Origin: Chlamydoabsidia padenii
Taxonomy: Eukaryota > Mucoromycota > Mucoromycetes > Mucorales > Cunninghamellaceae
NCBI GenBank assembly: GCA_025330725.1
Contig: JAIWND010000045.1
Span: forward strand, 62,001-126,000
DNA: 64,000 nucleotides
Reading direction: 5' to 3'
Positions 1-12,769 of this stretch are shown here, one piece after another (within the stretch, counting starts at the first letter, position 1; each line of letters starts with the position of its first letter). The notes beneath the pieces were generated by a model. That model ran no database searches, was not told where the DNA came from, and worked only from the letters and a program-made list of their open reading frames with translations. Position numbers and translations under genes: made by a program.

Positions 1-50
1 ATAGTAAGTAAACAGTGGTACCAAAGGTATGCATTTCCTCTTTGACTTAC

Positions 51-222
51 TTTGTTGTTGTTGAGAAGGGTATCCAGGTTGTTGGTGGACAGCAGCTTGT
101 TGTTGAAGATGTCTTAATCGCTGTATATGTTGAGGTGAGACTTGAATAGTTTGTTGTTGTTGTTGTTGTGGATAGTAAATAGGATCCATTGGCCCACCTA
201 ATTGAGAAGTTTGAATAGACAT
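51..222 (-). CDS. Gln-rich protein, first coding exon (partial)
   Basis: A minus-strand ATG at 222 opens a 57-codon reading frame beginning MSIQTSQLGGPMDPIYYP and rich in Gln (a run of six, then QQQ near the end). It ends exactly at a consensus donor GTAAGT (reverse of 45-50), so this is the first coding exon of a gene that continues beyond the left edge of the window. Gln/Pro-rich N-termini of this kind are common in fungal transcriptional regulators, but no domain is visible here and the function cannot be named. A longer competing frame on the same strand has no such splice logic and reads through the promoter; I regard it as a shadow. Confidence 0.55.
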
Positions 223-482
223 TGCAGGAGTAGTGTAGGGAGGATAGGTTTAAGAAGTAGAAGGGAAAAAGTGTGGGAGCGGGGAAAAGAAAGAAGGAAA
301 AGGAACAAAATTGATTTCTCGTCTTTTTTAATCCATGGCGGAGATTGTGCCACCTTAAATTTGACTGGTGACAAAGGATCACGGGTGACCTTTCAACTTT
401 TGGTGCACGGTTATTCACTGATTGGTATATATGATTGCAAGTTATTTTTATAACATTGCTCCCCTTTTTCGTTGGTTTAAAC

Positions 483-515
<33 letters not shown>

Positions 516-1742
516 CCTATTCATGATGATTGGATCGATTACTTGTGGTCAATGATTGGCTATTAAGACGAACCGTAAGATGGCCCAACCACGCGGTGTT
601 TGAAATAATGGGAAACTTTTCAGGGGCCCAAGGCACCCGTACGACCTAAAAAAAGACCATTTCCGGAATAAGACAAGTTCCCAGCTCCCTTTTTATAATA
701 CAAAGTATTACGAAATGTCACCAAATACAGCCAATACTTGTCCAAACTTGTCAAGATATCACAAGAAAAGCTGACAAGACAACATAGGGAGAAGTTGATC
801 CCAGTTGTTCAAGCCCAATGAAAAGCATGGGACGATCCGACTAATCATCCGGCTTTCATTAAGAGGATTACACAAAACCAATCAAAATATCAGGAACCAA
901 CGAACCGAAGTCGGCATGCCATCCGAATTCTCATTTTTCATTGTCTTTTTAAGGTCTGGTCGGTATTAAAGTATGGACTTGAAAATCTATTTGACTTTTC
1001 TTTTCTGACGTACCTGTTGTTTATCTTGTTTTCGGGGGGGGGGGCTCCCCTTATAACGGTAAGAATCTCGGGGTGCACGAGCCAAAAGAAGCATAAACCT
1101 ATGATAATCGTCCTCTTTTTCAACACTCCTTGACGTGTACCACCACTAGTAGAATCGGGATGCTTCAAACTACATAAAAGCATAATGATGTATATGTTGA
1201 ATGTAATGTACGCAATGTATATAATGTTTATGTGCAGATATAGATATATATATTTGTATGTATGTATATAGTTCTCGGATATACTCATACATAAAGTATA
1301 TCAACTCATTTTTTATTTCGTTAGATCAAAGACGAAAAGCAAGGGGGCAAAGGGGGTCAAGCGTCAAACTCAAAAAAAAGGGGTCAATCAGTCGGAGTGT
1401 CGGAGTTTTCAAATGTGCATGAATTGGGTCCCACCCTCTATTCGATCATTCATATTAAGACAGAGTTATTATCAAATGGTACTTTATTAAAATGAGTGAG
1501 AATATGTGTTTGAAGATGACTTTTGTTTTTGCATGCAAAATAAAAGATAAAAAAAAAGGACAGGTAAACAAAAAAAAAAAAAAAAGGACAAAGATGCAAA
1601 AGACAACGGGAAGCAGAGGGTATGTTGAATGGGGATGGGCTATACTAGAGATGGAGGAAGCTATTCGAAGGTGTGTGTGTATGTGTGTAAAAGATAATCC
1701 GGTCAAATAAAAAAGAGAGACAGAAGACAGAAGATGGAGTTA
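223..1742. other. Intergenic region
   Basis: No convincing gene. It holds the upstream region of the Gln-rich gene, a 30-base T tract at 486-515, an A/T dinucleotide-rich stretch around 1190-1290 and the 3' flank of the zinc-finger gene. Short open frames here are low-complexity and lack supporting splice sites. Confidence 0.6.
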
Positions 1743-2765
1743 CTAATATGGCAGATGAGATTTCTTGGCTTGTAACTTGGCAGAGGATCGTTCAGAGGGA
1801 CGATGGATTCTGATATGTTGATTCAGATTATCGGATCTTGAGAAGCGTTTGCAGCAAGATTGATAAGGACATTCAAAGGCTAGATAAAAGGAGAGAGGGG
1901 AATTAGTACCTGTATGCTATGAACATATCCTTTTTCTTTTTCTTTTGTACTTACGTTTTTCCTTTGTATGAATAGATCGGATATGACGCTTGAGATGTTC
2001 AGAGCGTTTAAATACCTTTTGACAATCCCCTTCAGTGCATTCAAAGTTCTTGAGAATAGTAGATCCAGCTTGACAAGATTCCTTCTTTACGCGTGACAAG
2101 ACAACTGATGATAGTGATGACTTTTTAGAGACCTGCTTCTTTTTGATTGTCTTGGAGGATCGGGCCATACCAGTCGATTTAGAGGCAGGTGATGATGATG
2201 ATGATGATGATGATAGAACCGTGTAAGAAGTGTTGGGTGATGATATTTGAGAAGAGGAGGGTGACAATGACGAAACCGAGAGTGTGGAAGGCAAATCAAG
2301 TGATCCAAATGTTGGTGACAAAGAAGGTGATGATGATGCAGATGCAGATGATGATGATGATAAAGAAGTATACATGTCCAATGGTTGTTGGTAAGCATTT
2401 GGATATAACAAGTGAGATGGTGACATGTACATTTCATTCATCATGGATTGGAAGGGTTGATAAAAGACCGAAGGTGGATAATCAAAAGTACAAGAAGGCA
2501 CCATTGGAGTGGCAGAAACAGCCAGAGCATTATTGGATTCCATCATTTTATCTTCATAGTAATCCAAGGTAGGAGAAGGTGTGTGTTGATGTTCCCCGTC
2601 AGATAAACTTGATTCACTTTGGGATAACATGTCAGTATAGCTAACCCTTCGCACCATATCATCATTATATTGTTGTTGGTAGTAATAGTTTTGTTGCTGA
2701 TAATCCATTGAGGAACCAAACATGGTGTTATTGTTGTTGTTGTTGAGAGTATATTGGAAGTTCAT
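1743..2765 (-). CDS. Msn2-like C2H2 zinc-finger transcription factor
   Basis: Two exons, 1955..2765 and 1743..1879 on the minus strand, give 315 aa. The N-terminal 230 residues are low-complexity (Asn, Gln, Tyr, then long Ser runs), typical of an activation region. The C-terminus carries two C2H2 fingers: the first around FECTEGDCQKVFKRSEHLKR, the second around FECPYQSCCKRFSRSDNLNQ, joined by HTKEKP, the TGEKP-type linker. The RSEHLKRH and RSDNLNQH helices match the Msn2/Msn4/Seb1 stress-response class, which binds AGGGG elements. The intron interrupts the linker (CCC codon split 1+2), and removing it restores the second finger, which confirms the model. The start is MNFQ; the longer open frame begins at a TTG. 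A 5'UTR intron is possible because a TAG acceptor-like site lies just before the ATG. Confidence 0.85.
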
Positions 2766-3310
2766 TTTTCTATTTAGAGGATAGCTAATTAAAATAAACA
2801 AAAAAACAAAAACAAAAAGAGAAGTTTAGAATTTTCTATACGGTACCATGTTGTTCATTATAAACAATCATCATCATCATCATCATCATGGGACATGCAT
2901 ATCACTTTAATACTTACCAAAAGATAGACACAGATAGATAAATAAATGGATAGATTGGATCCAAAAGTAAAAGTAGATTCACAAGGCAAAGGTAGTTTTA
3001 TATAGACAAGGATAAATGGTCTTTTTTATCAAAAAAAAGACAAGATATGTATAAAAAAAAAAAGAAGAGTGTGAAGGAGTGAAATAGAGAGAATCAATTG
3101 ATCTTTATCAAAAAGTCAAAGTGGAATAAAAAAAGTGAAAGAGAAAGAAAGAAAAGGAAAAAAGCGGAATGGGTCCTTTTTATAATTCTATTTTTAACTC
3201 ATCTGCATAAAGGCACGGGGCTCAACCCATTTCCACTTTCAGTTGGCTGCCCGTTTTAAATCCCGCTCACTAAACTTGGTTTCCGTTCTCTCTGCACACA
3301 TTAGATGTTT
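2766..3310. promoter_or_regulatory. Upstream region of the zinc-finger gene
   Basis: Non-coding 545 bp, A/G-rich on the plus strand, with an ATC trinucleotide run at 2867-2890. It contains one copy of the recurrent motif (TTTTAAATCCCGC, 3254-3266). Probably 5'UTR plus promoter; no TATA-like element could be assigned with confidence. Confidence 0.35.
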
Positions 3311-3891
3311 GTCAATTAAAAAGCCCCATTAAAGCGCATCTCATCCAACAAACAAATAGACAAACAACAACAACTTGAGCATGTTGTAGCACAAAAACCT
3401 TAAAGTGGAACTTGGTACCCATCAGGATCAGCCGGAAGAATGACAGACATGAAAAAAAAAATAGGGGTAACATGTCCGTTGACATGATTGCGGCACTTTT
3501 TCCCATGTCTTTGTACGTTAATGATAGGATTTCCTTTTCGAGATGATCTGACGAGTATGGTTGTTTCTTTTGTAGATCCAGACAAATTCCGTCATCAACC
3601 TCACTTAGATACACCATTTAAAAAAAAAAAAAGCACAGACTCGAGGTAAAATGTCAAATTGAGACAAGTCGTATTGACAGGTTTGATTCCTACCATATCA
3701 TATCCATCAACAGATGGGGATAAAGAAGACACAATCATCACTTCATATTGATCCTGCAGGATAGGAGTGTGAGAGAGAAACAAATAAAAGCTTCATTCCA
3801 TTCTGCATGCAAAACGTATTTAATCATCCACTCTATACTTACTTTAGAGATGGTTTTTGACAGGCTCTCACTCTCTTTCTCCGAAAAAAGA
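3311..3891 (-). CDS. Possible small multi-exon gene, unrecognised
   Basis: Two minus-strand segments splice in frame across a good intron: the exon ending ...SEKESESLSKTISK at 3843 (donor GTAAGT) joins the exon starting DQYEVMIVSSLSPS at 3753 (acceptor CTGCAG). Further down, a GTAGGA donor may join to VDDGICLDLQKKQPYSSD near 3600. The amino-acid composition looks coding, but I could not fix the first exon (an in-frame TGA lies upstream of SEKES) or the last one. One frame ends ...VILPADPDGYQVPL before a stop near 3414, which faintly recalls the DPDGY motif of VOC/glyoxalase proteins, but needs a frame change at a T tract. It may be a real gene with unresolved ends or a decayed one. Treat product as unknown. 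Confidence 0.3.
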
Positions 3892-4405
3892 CATCCCACT
3901 CATCTGCATTGCCTAATTGGATAATGTGGCAAAACCTTATACAAAGAACAAAGAAAACCAATTGTCAATGCTCTTTTCTTTTGTGATGCCATCGTGCTGT
4001 CCACAAGTTGAGAAAATAAACAAAGTCCAATTTTCATTATTCTTTTCATTTTCATTTTCACACACACACACATATACATGCATTGGCACGATCCAGATTC
4101 AACTACTGGTTTTTTTTAAAGCACGACACTATATTTCATTCCCCGCCGATATCGAGAGATCAGATATACCACCCCTTTTTTTTTTCTGTCCCCTGCCTCT
4201 ATCCTCCTATTTTTTTCCGCCCAGTGCAACAAAACGCCCTTTTGTTGTTGTTTTTCATTTTGCAGAATAAACATACACCGCCAACACAAAGTAGCACACC
4301 CCATTGTGACACGACTTGTATCACTTTCCTTTTCATTGTCGATGATGATGATGTTATAAAAGGGTATTTTTATTCATTAAAATGGTTTAACAAGTAACTA
4401 ATAAA

Positions 4406-7400
4406 CTAATCCGTTCGCATATCACCATCCAGTAGGTCTTGTAAAAGCAGATTTCCAATAAAGTAGAGATCGGGTTTCGCCAACATGTAAGATGATTGAT
4501 AGACATAAAGACTAATATGATGGATAAAAAAGTCAAGTTGCAGGATTGAGCCAATGTTGTGCATGGTGAGCATAGGTCGTCGGAGTTCACCCGCCGAAGG
4601 TAAGGTGGTGGTGGTGGATTTGTTAAATGGCCGATCTGACATGGTCACACCTTCCTGGTCGATGGGCAACATGGTCAAAGCATTGTTGCTGTTTGTTGTT
4701 GTTGGTGCCGTCATTTCTGTTGTTCCGATGGGTTCTGACGACAGCGTGTAAAGCTTGTCACTGAGTTTATCCATAATGGATAACGTTGTCGTCGTTGATG
4801 GTGGTTCAATTGCTGTATTTGGTCGTTCACGTTGGATCACAGCTTCGACCGTGTCACGAATGAATATCCACTGGTACCTGAGTAAAAAAAAAAAAAAAAC
4901 ACGCATGAGTCATCGGGATTTAAATTTTCTAAAACCTTTTTTTTTGACTTACACTTGGAATGAGTCTAGTTCCAAAGTACAAAGTAGATCCAGGAACTTA
5001 CATCCACCTAATGCAATTTGAGCTTCTTCGGGTTTATCATGGATACCGTTGGATAGGACATAGTTAAACAATCGCATCTAAATGGGAAACAAAAAGTGTG
5101 AATTGCATTTTTTTTTGAAAAGCGGTTGCATGAACTTACCAATTCGGATATCAGGACAGGCCAAAAGTTGATCAAATGTTTCTGAGAGAAACGCACCAAG
5201 AGAATACGTAGACAGAGATAGATTTCCACATGCACCAATTCGCTATGATCCAGTTTGAGGAGATCCACGATCTTTTCTTGTAGGGACGGCAATTGAGGCA
5301 CGAATTGATCAACCGTTCCAGCAAAGATCACAAAAGACACACGACGCAAGTTGAGCGCCCTTTGCCATGTTTCTTGGTCCTTGTTTGAAGTGGTGAAGAA
5401 GGCACTGTTGTTCACTGTTGGGGACGTCACAATTTTGCTCATGAGTTCCATAAACCGTTCCTTTTCCAAGCTGAAGAGTGTCGAGAGAATCTTGCACCAT
5501 TTGAGAGCTGCCGTTCGAGTCATATAGAAGAATCGTCCATCATGGAAGACATCCCATACTTCTTTCCTCCATGTCTTGTAGGTGAACGGCATTTTCGCCA
5601 TTTCTACCACTTGATCCACAATCACCGCTCCGCCATGTAGTATACCCCCGCCTTTTGCCGTAGTCGCCTCTGTTGATGAAGATACAGAAGATGTTGGCAG
5701 AGAAGAAGTCTTTGATGATCCTTGTTGCTGTCGCACCCCACGTTGGTTTTTACCGCTGGTGCTGTATAATGTTGGCATGCTGGTCATTGGTGTTCGAGAT
5801 CGCAGGTGTGGTCCAATGACATAGTATACCAAATTGTTCAAAAGTGAGTTGATTCGATCCTGGTCACCCAACAAGAGTCGTAGTTGCGGAATCACATTGG
5901 TCGCCATGTAATGATTGATTTGAATGATCATAAAATCTTCCCGAGATTTCCAGCTTGCCTTCTTTTCCAATTCCGAGATCGAGCTTGTGGATAGATTAAA
6001 AGGAATGCTGCCACTTTCACCATCGTTGGTATTGCTGCCACCATAAGTTGATTGTGATGCATTGTTAAAGAAGAGTTCCGTCCCTAATGTTGGTTGTATA
6101 GATGACGCTGTTGTTGCTGTGATTCCATTACCGGCCGATCCCAATGATAATGTCGTTGCGAATGGTGAGGAGATGGTTGATGAGGCGGTGGCGGATGTTA
6201 AAAGTGTTTCTGGATGTTGTTGTTGGTGGTCATCTTCGTAAACATTGGATCTTCCCCGAAGCCACAAACTTTGATCAAAAGAGCGTCCAGCAATCAGAAT
6301 ACAGTAATCCACGCATCGTTGGTATAGATCTTGGGCATCCTTGCGTAGTTTCTTGTCATCAGAGAATCGCACCACACCTTCCAGCATCACAGTCAAGAAT
6401 CGCAAGAGACCAGGCAAAAAGATCTTGTAGGAGGAAGCCTGAGAAAGATATTCCTTGGCAAATGAGTGGACCAAAGACCATAGAGTAGCAAGAATCTCCG
6501 GTTTGATCATTTCTTGACAGTATATTTCAGCAAAACGTAGCATGGAAGTATCCGTCCTAAAGTCAAAAGAAAAAAAAAAGTTAATAACCCCGACCCTTCC
6601 AACGTCAACACAACTTACATTTTCCCAATTCGTAAAACGGGTCGTTTTCGATGAGTTTGTGGAATGCCCGGTGTCCTTTGTCGAATGTTGTCCAGTAGCA
6701 GTGTCAGTATTTGTTGTGGAGTACTTGTAGGTATACTTGATAGTAATTCCATGGATATCAGTTGGAAATGATCCGAGGATACCTACGATAAACAATCAAT
6801 AGTGAGTTAATCCTGTTTTTTATATCCCATTTGTACCTTTTATAATACTTACTTCGTATTCCAGAGCAATCGGGTTTTCAATAAAGAAGATTTCAGTAAA
6901 TCCTTCAACCACATCAGAAGGACAGTTCTTGTATAGCAGTTCAAAAGTATTTTCCAGTCTTGCCTTGACATGATCTGCCGCATACGCAAAAGATTGTAAC
7001 ACCGCATCCTTTTTAGCACAGCCGATGATATCTTCTGTTCGTTGATCCCAATTTGGTTGTCGAAACACCCGCCATACGTCTAATAGGATATGGAGCATGA
7101 CAGGCAAATGGAATAAGAGAGCATTGCGAGGTTTTGACGTGTCGCCACCTGTAGAAGTAGTACTAGTCCCAGACTGTGAATCGATTGTTGATGGTGGTGT
7201 CGAGTTGTCGAAGCTTGTTCCGGTAGATAACGATGTTGGTATGGTTGAGCTTGTTGGATTCTGCATCATCAACTGGACAAGACCCCAAAGTTCAGTATGA
7301 TCTTCCACCCGAGGCATTAATAGATGACCTGATTCTTGATCCCCCCGTAATGACCAAAGATCGCTGATGGTACGATCGGTAATACAGTAGCAAAGCACCT

Positions 7401-10400
7401 TTTCCAATCCATTCAAAAACACCAGAATATCCGTTTCAGGCCCCCCGATCACAGCGCCAGGTTCTTGTATAAGTGGTTGAGTTGTTGCAGGTAATCTGTG
7501 CCTTGAGCCATCTTCGTCGTCGTCGTCGTCGTCGTCGTTCAGCTGTTTCCAGTTCAGCCCATTCGTATTCTTGGTCGAGGTGTCGGAAATGTGCCCATAT
7601 CCATGTCCACCGGCATTGTTGGGATCTGAGGTTCCATGCATCAGTAAGCGCACCGTTACGTTACAGAGGTTGATTTGTTCACAAATGCATATCAAAACAG
7701 GCACAATCACTTGGCGGAAACCTTGACGGACATGAGGGAGAGTGACAAGGACAAAATCCATCCATTGCAGTAAGATTGGTCTGTTGTTTGGTGTATGGAA
7801 TGCATCAATCACACATTTGACATAAAGGTTAGCAGTGGATCGGGCAAGTTTCAAAGCTTCTTGTTGGGTGTGTTGCTGTAAAGACGGGTTCTGTGGGCGG
7901 TGAAGGAGGTGCTGTGATTGTGCAGATACTGAGGTCAAGTTGTGTAGAAGAGGTGGTGAAGATGACATCATATCCTCTATACCAGATGTAGCTATTGAAG
8001 GTCGTTTTCTGTGCTGTTGTTTTTTGGTGTGAGCCGACGAAGACGGTGATGATGTTGGTGATCCTGCATGGTGCTTTTGTCCAGTCATGATTGTACCAGC
8101 CGCAGTTATAGCCATTGTCGCATGTAAAAGATGAAGAAGTTTGGGTTGTATGTCCAGATCGCCAGAGGAGATACAGAACAGTAGCTTTTTCAAAACGCTT
8201 TCTTGAATAAGTGCTGTGATGGTGATGTCAACATGGTCGAGTTTGGAGATGATGAGATATAACAGGTCGGATGCATGCAGTTGAATTCGACGTACAGGCT
8301 TGACCAGTTTAGGCTGTAAGTTGTCGCATGGTTCAGATTCCAAAAACCTATCAAAACCATAATAATAAAAAGCATACGATGAGTCCATCCCCCCCCCCTT
8401 TTTTTTATATCTTTTTTGCCACAAGGATTCTTACCTGATTGCAATATGTACCAGTAGCTCCAAAAAGTTTAAATTAGGTTGATCTATCAAAAACAAGTCG
8501 AGTTAATAAGATGTGATCGACATCTGCATGTGCATATTAATAAAGTTTTACATTACCTTGAGTAGAGATGCCTAGACCAGATTCAATTAATGAAGGCATT
8601 GGACCAGCAATACCGACTGTGTAGTTGTTGCAAGCTTTAAGGACACCAACCCCACCAAACTGAATCAGAGTCGTTAGTGTTGTAAGCATATAATCCACAA
8701 TGTCTATATCAAACGATCGCATATACAAAAAGTATGGGACAGTGAGATGTTGTTGTTGATTGGGTTGAGTGGGATATAAAGTTTGATAAACATAAGAGAT
8801 CAACTTTTCAGCAGGTCGACGGATAATGTTGCGATTCAGAAGAGTGGTGATAAAGGGCTCCAAGAGTCGAGCATAGCTTTTCAAATGACACCGAATCCAA
8901 GTTTCAGCAGCACGACGATTGACTGGGCTAGTATCATCACGTAGGAGGTCCAGCATTAAAAACATCGGCCGAGAGAAGACAGTTGATGCCTCCACCATGT
9001 TTTCGGAGAGCTCCCAAAAGATACCAAACTTTTCATAGTTGGCCATTCGTTCAACATCATCAGAAACAATCAAGTACCCTGCCACAATTGCTTCCACATG
9101 ATGTTGCACCGCTGTATCCGTCAGTAACCAGAGTAGTTCCACCGTTCGCATGTGTAAAAGTTGAGTGGAAGGACCCAAAAAGTTCCATAACTAAGCAATC
9201 AATTGAAATAGGGGATGTTAGCACAGCATATACATATATTGGGACTTTTTTTTTCGATTACATACCTTGTTCATTATCTGTTTCACCTGGTGTCTTTCGG
9301 CAAGAATGGTCTTGTCCAAGAATCGTTGTTGTCGGATTAGCTGAGTCAGTGTAGACAGACCGGCATCAACCACACCAAATTCCCAGCTTTGTTGACAGCA
9401 CTTTAGTAAAGTTTGTACAAGTTCCATATTAAGATGTTGCTGCTGCTGATCGCCTTTTCCGTCTTCTCCATCACCCATATGCTTCGCCACCATCGTCAAA
9501 GCCACGCAAGTGCCATGTAGTACCTGTTCCAATTGAGCGTCCAGATGATGCAGACGTTTACCATCCACTCCCACATCCACTCCATCCATATCTCGAGAAT
9601 CTGGCGCCACCACATATATATTAACCAGTTCTGTCATGAATCGAATCAAGTGTGTAGTCAATGTCTTTGTCAGTGCTGATCCACGAATAGGTCCATATGC
9701 TGGTCGAGTGATGGCGGCAATCGTTTTGTCGTCTGTCAGTAAAGGAGTTCTTTGGCTTGTGAGATCACCTTCATCTTCATTGTAGTCTTTGCTGTTAGTG
9801 GCTTTGGTAGAAGAGGGACCAGTGGAAGGGCTATGATCGTTACTGTCGATATTCATGGTATTCTTGTTGTTGTCCCCATTAACATGCCGTTTCACACCAT
9901 AAAAATCCCGGGCATATTCCAAAGCATCCATCCCAATGCTGAATTCTCGTTGATAGTTGGTAAGTAATGATTCGTCTGCTACCATAGATGATTTTCGTTG
10001 ACGATCAAAAAAGACGGATTCGGGTAATAGGCGTAAGATGATGAGAATGATATCGATGCATTTGATGATTTGGGGTAAGATTTCCGTAAACGAGACATGT
10101 TGTATTGATTCCTACGAGAAACATATCAGTTAGTACCTTATTATTCCCATTGATGTGAGTTGTAAGTTGTTACCTGTAGTTTCTGAGTCAACGCAGTAAG
10201 GACAAGAGGAAGGTGCATGTGTTTTATTTCATCATCAGTAAACTTGAAGGATTTCAGTGTGAATTCAACCAAGGGTAGGCCTGCCTTCTTTGAGTTCCCT
10301 CCGAGCCTTGGGTTTGTCGCTTTACCCGGTGGTGGGAAGGATTGATCAATGACATCAAACAACTTTATCCAAATCAAATAAGGTTCCACCATTTCCATCC

Positions 10401-12007
10401 ACATGTTTGCTGTTTGTAAGATCTATTTACCATCAAAGTAGCACGATTAGCACATCCCTACATTTTACTTTTATTTCTCAAGTTACCTACCTCTTGTTCT
10501 GCCAATTCATATTGCCCAAATCCTTGAAGACTAATCAATGAATCCGTAAATATGTTGTTTACTAAAGGTTGACCAATTTCCCATTTGTCCATCAATGAGA
10601 TTAATATCTTGTAAGGTTTTTGAGCGTCAGTTATCAGCAGAGAGACATCGTTGTTGAATTCATCGTCAAATTCGTCTTGATGATGAGTGGTGTATGAGCT
10701 CGAAAACAGCAAATTTTGAATAGCTTGAGTGGTTGCTTTTTCGGCGTAATGGTGAAAGTATTTGAGCTGCATTTGTGGTGTTGTGTCGGATCCAAGTAGC
10801 CAAGCATATAAACGTCGATTGAGTGACATGTCTTTTCGTAAAACAATTGATAAAGCGTATCGAGTCAGTATAACTAAATCATCGTGTCGTAATGTTCTAT
10901 GGTAGCATTACAAAAAAAAAAAACCCTCCCAGTGTTAATCACCTTACCCCTTTTTCATTTAGATCACATTACTTACCTATATTGTAGTGCGTAATTTTGT
11001 ACCAGCAATTCCAGTATGCCACGTTGTACCAATAAATGTTGATCCGTCATTGTCGCAGAGAATGCCCGTACCATCAATTCAATATTTTCAGGTCCGCCTA
11101 ACACCAATGCTACATCCTCGGTATTTGTAATCTTTGGTAAGCGTCGTAAGAGATAATTGAGACAAGGTAGGCGTAGATTAGTGTCGTTGATCATCACCAG
11201 CCAAATACAAGAATAGAAGAATGGGAGATCCACCATATCTGACAGTCGATCCATCATTGTCACTACCTTGTCGAATCCTTCACTGCCTTCTTCTTCTAAT
11301 GCTGGTAATAGTGCAATGACGAACCCACGCATCGCTGGTTGTAGGTTAGCGCCAAGAGGGTAATAATACTTTTCAAAGATGTTGAGCAATTGAGGCTACC
11401 AAAAAAAGTAATTATCAGTTACCATTCACCCCTTTGAATACACGTGCAACTTTTTTTCCCAGTTGCTTACCTTGACATGAGTAGCCGCATATTGGATAAA
11501 TGGGAAAAGACCAATGGACCATAAGGGTAGATCTTCTGCTAGTTGTTCTTTCTAAAGCACCCATGCACAAACAAAAAGAAGGAATAAAGATGAATGAGTG
11601 AGAGGAGAAGATAGATGTAAGTAAGGGAAGAGAATTGGACTTACACTAATTGTTTCCAGTATATAGGCATAAACTTCCAAGGTTTTTTGATGCACACCAG
11701 CAGGGAATCCAGGATTCAAGCACTGAGCCAACCGTTTAGAAACAATATGTTTGTGAGGTATCGTTTGGAATTGAGGATAGGCTTGAAAAGACTACGTAAT
11801 AGAAAAAACAAAAACAAAAAGTGTATGTTAGCAGTTTGACAGAATTTAAACCATTGATCATCAGGTCAATCAAGTTACCTTTAACAGTCTTCCAAGGAAG
11901 GATATGATGTCCGCCCACTCGTTAACAGCATCAAAGGATTGGAGGTTTCGTTCGATAAGTTGCACGTATTTTCTAAACCGTGGGTCTTGTTGTCCTTTAT
12001 CTAGCAT
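4406..12007 (-). CDS. DOP1: Dop1/Dopey protein (endosome-Golgi traffic, Neo1/Mon2 partner)
   Basis: Fourteen exons on the minus strand: 11879..12007, 11645..11791, 11471..11551, 10977..11395, 10491..10896, 10174..10422, 9266..10111, 8557..9190, 8435..8483, 6853..8347, 6619..6782, 5140..6556, 4953..5077, 4406..4877. All junctions are in phase and give 2210 aa, within the family range (about 1700 in yeast, 2300-2465 in animals). The N-terminal Dopey domain is clear: YYYPLGANLQPAMRG, ALLPALEEEGSEGF and LNRRLYAWLLG within the first 300 residues. The C-terminal conserved block has FWPVLISEL near 2004-2012 followed by CKFLDLL and FQVYQWIFIRD. Dop1 is known to scaffold the Neo1 flippase and Mon2 at endosome-Golgi membranes. 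Long Ser/Thr/Gly/Asp-rich insertions in the middle (for example a six-Asp run near 7520) are probably disordered. The start is the only ATG giving the N-terminal helix before the first intron. Confidence 0.95.
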
Positions 12008-12769
12008 TGATGCGTTATCCCCCAGTGATTGATTTTATAAAGTGTGTTGTTCCGTTTATCGGTGCGTCCAAAAGAAGTAAAGCAAGAGAAGGAAACGGGG
12101 ATAAAGAGAGCGAGGGAGTTTGTATGAGAATGATGAATGGTTCAAGAGAAGAAGAAGAGAAGAGAGTAAAAAAAATAAAAAAAATAAAAATAAAAATAAA
12201 AAAGAAACGTGTAAAAAGCTCAAAAGCCAAAAATGTCTTTCTAAGGACCGAAATGTATGGCGGTGTTTCAAAATTGAAATAGACTGTGCTACAACGACAG
12301 ACATAGGCCTTGGCATTAAAAACTAATCATAGCGTTGTCATCAGACAGTAATCGATATGGTTTGTAAAATATGGATATATTTATGACTATAGATCTATTT
12401 CAATATTTTAAACATGGTGGGAGTAAAGGAAAGCCACTGAACTAAGCAGCGTACAGTATTCATGCCAGGTGACAGACATGTGTCCTCAGCCGACTAGATC
12501 AGTATTTCAGCTGGAGCTTTGCCCAATTGACCACATTCCTTATCTACAATCTTTCAAAACACGTAAAACAAGATGATACTAAATGTGAATGTTTTTATTA
12601 TTTATTATGATGATGATAAGAGAAGGGAGAGATTAAAATACAAAAGGATTAAACGAGGGGATGAGGGTATGTGGAGCAAGTCTATACGAGTTGGATGCAT
12701 ATGAGTCTAAATAATAATAATAATAATAACTAGGCTAATAAAAAGACAAGGGGAAGGAAGAGGATCAAC
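12008..12769. other. Intergenic region, DOP1 promoter side
   Basis: About 760 bp without a supported gene. The DOP1-proximal half is purine-rich on the plus strand (runs of AAAAT). The far half contains TTATTATTTATTATGATGATG near 12595-12617, which on the minus strand supplies AATAAA-like polyadenylation signals for MMM1. Confidence 0.5.

Noticed and set aside
47..418. 123-codon minus-strand frame overlapping the Gln-rich exon
   Set aside because: Reads the CAA repeat in a shifted frame as Thr/Asn repeats and has no splice support; the Gln-rich frame with a GTAAGT donor is better.
2189..2572. Plus-strand frame rich in Met
   Set aside because: Antisense shadow of the Ser runs in the zinc-finger gene.
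12015..12326. Frames in both directions around the purine-rich block
   Set aside because: Lys/Phe-rich translations of AAAAT/TTTTA simple sequence.
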